From positions 1 to 6,953 of the forward strand of contig PWNM01000599.1 in the NCBI GenBank assembly GCA_003557825.1: 6,953 nucleotides of DNA, given 5' to 3'. The translations under genes were made by a program, and so were the position numbers. The stretch comes from Candidatus Hydrogenedentota bacterium (GTDB lineage Bacteria; Hydrogenedentota; Hydrogenedentia; Hydrogenedentales; SLHB01). The notes beneath the pieces were generated by a model. That model was not told the origin of the DNA. It searched no databases and was given only the letters and a program-made list of their open reading frames with translations. Below are positions 5,446-6,953 of the stretch, piece by piece. Numbering within the stretch: position 1 is the stretch's first letter; each line of letters starts with the position of its first letter.

Positions 5446-6657
5446 TTATTCGCCGGCCTTGGCAACTCGCGGCGCAGCGATGCGTTCCATCACGGGCAAT
5501 TTGCCGATGAGGGGCTTTGCGTATTTGACGAACTCCTCGGTGACGTAGTTGCCTTCGGCATTGAGGAACGCGTCGGACATGCTCGTCGCCTCGCGGGCCA
5601 CATCCTTCAAAGGCGCCAGGAAATATTCGACGGCGTAATCGCCGATGCGGCGAATGGCTACCGACCCGTCAAGATTGTGCCAAATCGCATATTGTGCCGC
5701 CTTTTCGCCCACCTCGCGCGCTTCGTACTGGTCTACTTCGCTGACGCAGCCCAGGAAGCTCCGCTGAAGGTAGCCGAGGGTATCGGCCCGAACCCGTTTG
5801 ATGTTTAACTCGGACTTGACCCATGTGGACAATAGGTCGCCCAACGCGCCCGTTCCCGACAACTGGACATTGCCGTGGGCGTCTTTTTCGCCGCCCGTAA
5901 ACTGCGCCGCTACCGCGTTGCCATTGGCATCTTGAATGCCTTCGGACACGGCGATGATGCATCGGCCATAATGGTCATAGGCCCGTTTTACATCCCGGAG
6001 GAATTGCTCTTTGGTGAAGGGTCGTTCGGGAACGTAGACCAAATGGGGGCCGTCATCGGGATACTTCTTGTCGAGCACAGCCGCCGCCGTCAGGAACCCG
6101 GCATGGCGTCCCATGACCACGCCAATATACACGCCCGGGATGGCCCGGTTGTCCAGGTTGATACCTGCAAAGGCTTGGGCCACGAACTTGGCCGCCGAAC
6201 CATAGCCGGGGCAATGGTCCGTCACTTTGAGATCATTGTCGATGGTCTTGGGGATGTGGATGACCCGAAGCTCGTACCCGGCTTTGTCGGATTCTTCGTT
6301 GACGATACGGCACGTATCGGCGCTGTCGTTTCCGCCAATGTAGAAGAAATAGCGCACATTGTGGGCCTGACACACCTTGAAAATTTTCTGACAATACTCT
6401 ACATCGGGCTTGTCGCGCGTGGACAATAGACCCGAAGAAGGCGTGTTCGCCACGGCCTCGAGATTGTGCGTCGTGGCCTCGGTGAGGTCCAGGAAATCTT
6501 CTTCGACAACCCCCCGGACGCCATGCAGCGCGCCGTAGACGCGAGTGACTTGCGGAAATTTCCGCGATTCAAGGACCGCACCGACCATGCTTTGATTGAT
6601 GACCGCCGTCGGGCCGCCGCCCTGCGCCACCAATACTTTCCCTTCCAGGACTGACAT
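5446..6657 (-). CDS. pfp: Diphosphate-dependent phosphofructokinase (PPi-PFK)
   Basis: The 403-residue cytoplasmic enzyme reversibly phosphorylates fructose 6-phosphate to fructose 1,6-bisphosphate with pyrophosphate, serving glycolysis and gluconeogenesis. GGGPTAVINQS (13-23) opens the phosphofructokinase fold. GGND (108-111) has Asp where ATP-dependent enzymes have Gly (GGDG). PKTIDND (136-142) has Lys137 where ATP enzymes have Gly. Together these two substitutions are the accepted marks of pyrophosphate use. Asp140 and Asp142 are catalytic, and MGRHAGF (182-188) binds the sugar phosphate. NTPSSGLLSTRDKP (71-84) is typical of this long-chain subgroup. The start at 6657 has AAGGAG nine bases upstream; an in-frame ATG at 6792 would add 45 residues unlike the family. 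The gene follows the recG-like gene on the same strand after 144 bases and ends in its own hairpin terminator. Which phosphoryl donor is used is inferred from residues, not tested. Confidence 0.93.
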   Translation of the reverse strand: MSVLEGKVLVAQGGGPTAVINQSMVGAVLESRKFPQVTRVYGALHGVRGVVEEDFLDLTEATTHNLEAVANTPSSGLLSTRDKPDVEYCQKIFKVCQAHNVRYFFYIGGNDSADTCRIVNEESDKAGYELRVIHIPKTIDNDLKVTDHCPGYGSAAKFVAQAFAGINLDNRAIPGVYIGVVMGRHAGFLTAAAVLDKKYPDDGPHLVYVPERPFTKEQFLRDVKRAYDHYGRCIIAVSEGIQDANGNAVAAQFTGGEKDAHGNVQLSGTGALGDLLSTWVKSELNIKRVRADTLGYLQRSFLGCVSEVDQYEAREVGEKAAQYAIWHNLDGSVAIRRIGDYAVEYFLAPLKDVAREATSMSDAFLNAEGNYVTEEFVKYAKPLIGKLPVMERIAAPRVAKAGE

Positions 6658-6666
6658 ACTGTTGTT

Positions 6667-6672
6667 CTCCTT
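6667..6672 (-). promoter_or_regulatory. Ribosome binding site that fixes the pfp start
   Basis: AAGGAG on the minus strand lies nine bases before the ATG at 6657. It rules in favour of the 403-residue product, which begins MSVLEGKVLVAQGGGP, over the 448-residue reading frame. Confidence 0.75.
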
Positions 6673-6727
6673 CTGTACACGTTGCTGTGTTTGCTTGTGG
6701 GTAATGGACACGATGGAGGCGTCAATC

Positions 6728-6750
6728 GGGGGTACGCCCCCTGCGCGGGG
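6728..6750 (-). other. Two mutually exclusive GC hairpins in the pfp leader
   Basis: The 144-base spacer before pfp contains GGGGG (6728-6732), CCCCC (6737-6741) and GGGG (6747-6750), in plus-strand letters. The middle block can pair with either neighbour, with four- or five-base loops, so in the transcript only one hairpin can form at a time. No T-tract follows either hairpin on the minus strand, so a terminator for the recG-like gene is not supported. Any regulatory role is speculation. Confidence 0.3.
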
Positions 6751-6761
6751 ATACAGCCCGT

Positions 6762-6792
6762 AGTATACCGAAACCCGGAATACAGACGCCAA
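6762..6792 (-). promoter_or_regulatory. Weak candidate promoter for pfp
   Basis: On the minus strand TATACT (6762-6767, five of six matches to the -10 consensus) follows TTGGCG (6787-6792) by 19 bases, a spacing longer than ideal. A second candidate further upstream pairs TTGAAC (6800-6805, overlapping the recG-like stop) with TATTCC (6777-6782) at 17 bases. Either would place the start of pfp mRNA within the spacer; neither is strong. Confidence 0.3.
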
Positions 6793-6801
6793 TAGTAGGG
6801 T

Positions 6802-6953
6802 TCAAGCGTTGAGTACCCGGAAGCGCGCCGCGGCCCGGGCCAATGCTTTGTTGGCAGGCCAGGTGAGACCGGGATCATCCAAAAGCAGTTGTTGCGCATC
6901 CCTTCGGGCCCCGTCGAGGAGCCGTACATCATGGACCAAATCGGCCACCCGCA
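6802..6953 (-). CDS. recG: ATP-dependent DNA helicase RecG, C-terminal fragment
   Basis: Only the last 49 residues and the TGA stop are inside the window; the gene continues past the right edge. The translated tail begins RVADLVHDVRLLDGARRDAQ and continues with LLLDDPGLTWP before an Ala/Arg-rich helix. This matches the RecG C-terminal end, where a conserved [FR]-[IV]-A-D-L-[IV]-x-D segment is followed by LL, an acidic/basic helix and a DP-x-L motif. RecG remodels stalled replication forks and Holliday junctions. The helicase motor motifs are outside the window, so the call rests on this tail alone. It is on the same strand as pfp, 144 bases upstream, with no clear terminator between them. A related helicase tail is a less likely alternative. 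Confidence 0.65.
   Translation of the reverse strand, partial: RVADLVHDVRLLDGARRDAQQLLLDDPGLTWPANKALARAAARFRVLNA

Noticed and set aside
5875..6429. Open plus-strand frame of 184 codons opposite pfp
   Set aside because: It is antisense to a highly conserved enzyme gene, has no recognisable motif and no good ribosome binding site, and is explained by codon bias on the other strand.
6658..6792. 45-residue N-terminal extension of the phosphofructokinase
   Set aside because: The extension has no family resemblance and contains the AAGGAG site that serves the ATG at 6657.

Overview
This is a compact, moderately GC-rich bacterial chromosomal segment. Genes almost abut, most starts have strong GGAG-type ribosome binding sites, and the longest non-coding gap is about 144 bases. 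I see no phage, transposon, CRISPR, tRNA or rRNA. The content (PPi-dependent phosphofructokinase of the GGND/PKTIDND type, TrpB2-type tryptophan synthase beta chain, RecG, a lipobox-bearing esterase) fits an uncultivated or less-studied bacterium. The genus and phylum cannot be fixed from this sequence, and no single feature proves lateral transfer.

Layout, left to right. Bases 1-1897 hold a tight minus-strand cluster, read from high to low coordinates: a TauE/SafE-type membrane permease, a glycerol-1-phosphate-dehydrogenase-like metal-dependent dehydrogenase, and the first 34 codons of an isochorismatase-family hydrolase that runs off the left edge. Gaps are 25 and 14 bases, and the stop codon of the dehydrogenase overlaps the Shine-Dalgarno of the next gene, so they look co-transcribed. 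Upstream, on the same strand, lies a lipoprotein esterase of the LpqC/PHB-depolymerase family (1974-2909). It is separated from trpB2 (3039-4397, minus) by a hairpin that probably ends the trpB2 transcript.

From the 113-base divergent spacer at 4398-4510, trpB2 is read leftward and a membrane-anchored alpha/beta hydrolase (4511-5404) rightward. The spacer carries a perfect 6+6 inverted repeat overlapping a candidate trpB2 -10 box. The hydrolase converges on a PPi-phosphofructokinase gene (5446-6657, minus). The terminator of the kinase gene is a strong hairpin plus T-tract lying inside the last codons of the hydrolase. The right edge (6802-6953) holds the C-terminal 49 residues of what looks like RecG helicase, on the minus strand upstream of the kinase.

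Functionally the window is mostly housekeeping and central metabolism: reversible glycolysis with pyrophosphate, tryptophan formation from indole and serine, DNA repair, and two envelope-associated hydrolases. The permease-dehydrogenase-hydrolase cluster is the least explained part and may handle a small anionic metabolite. I do not see a convincing new defence, mobile or regulatory system here; the findings are modest, checkable oddities.
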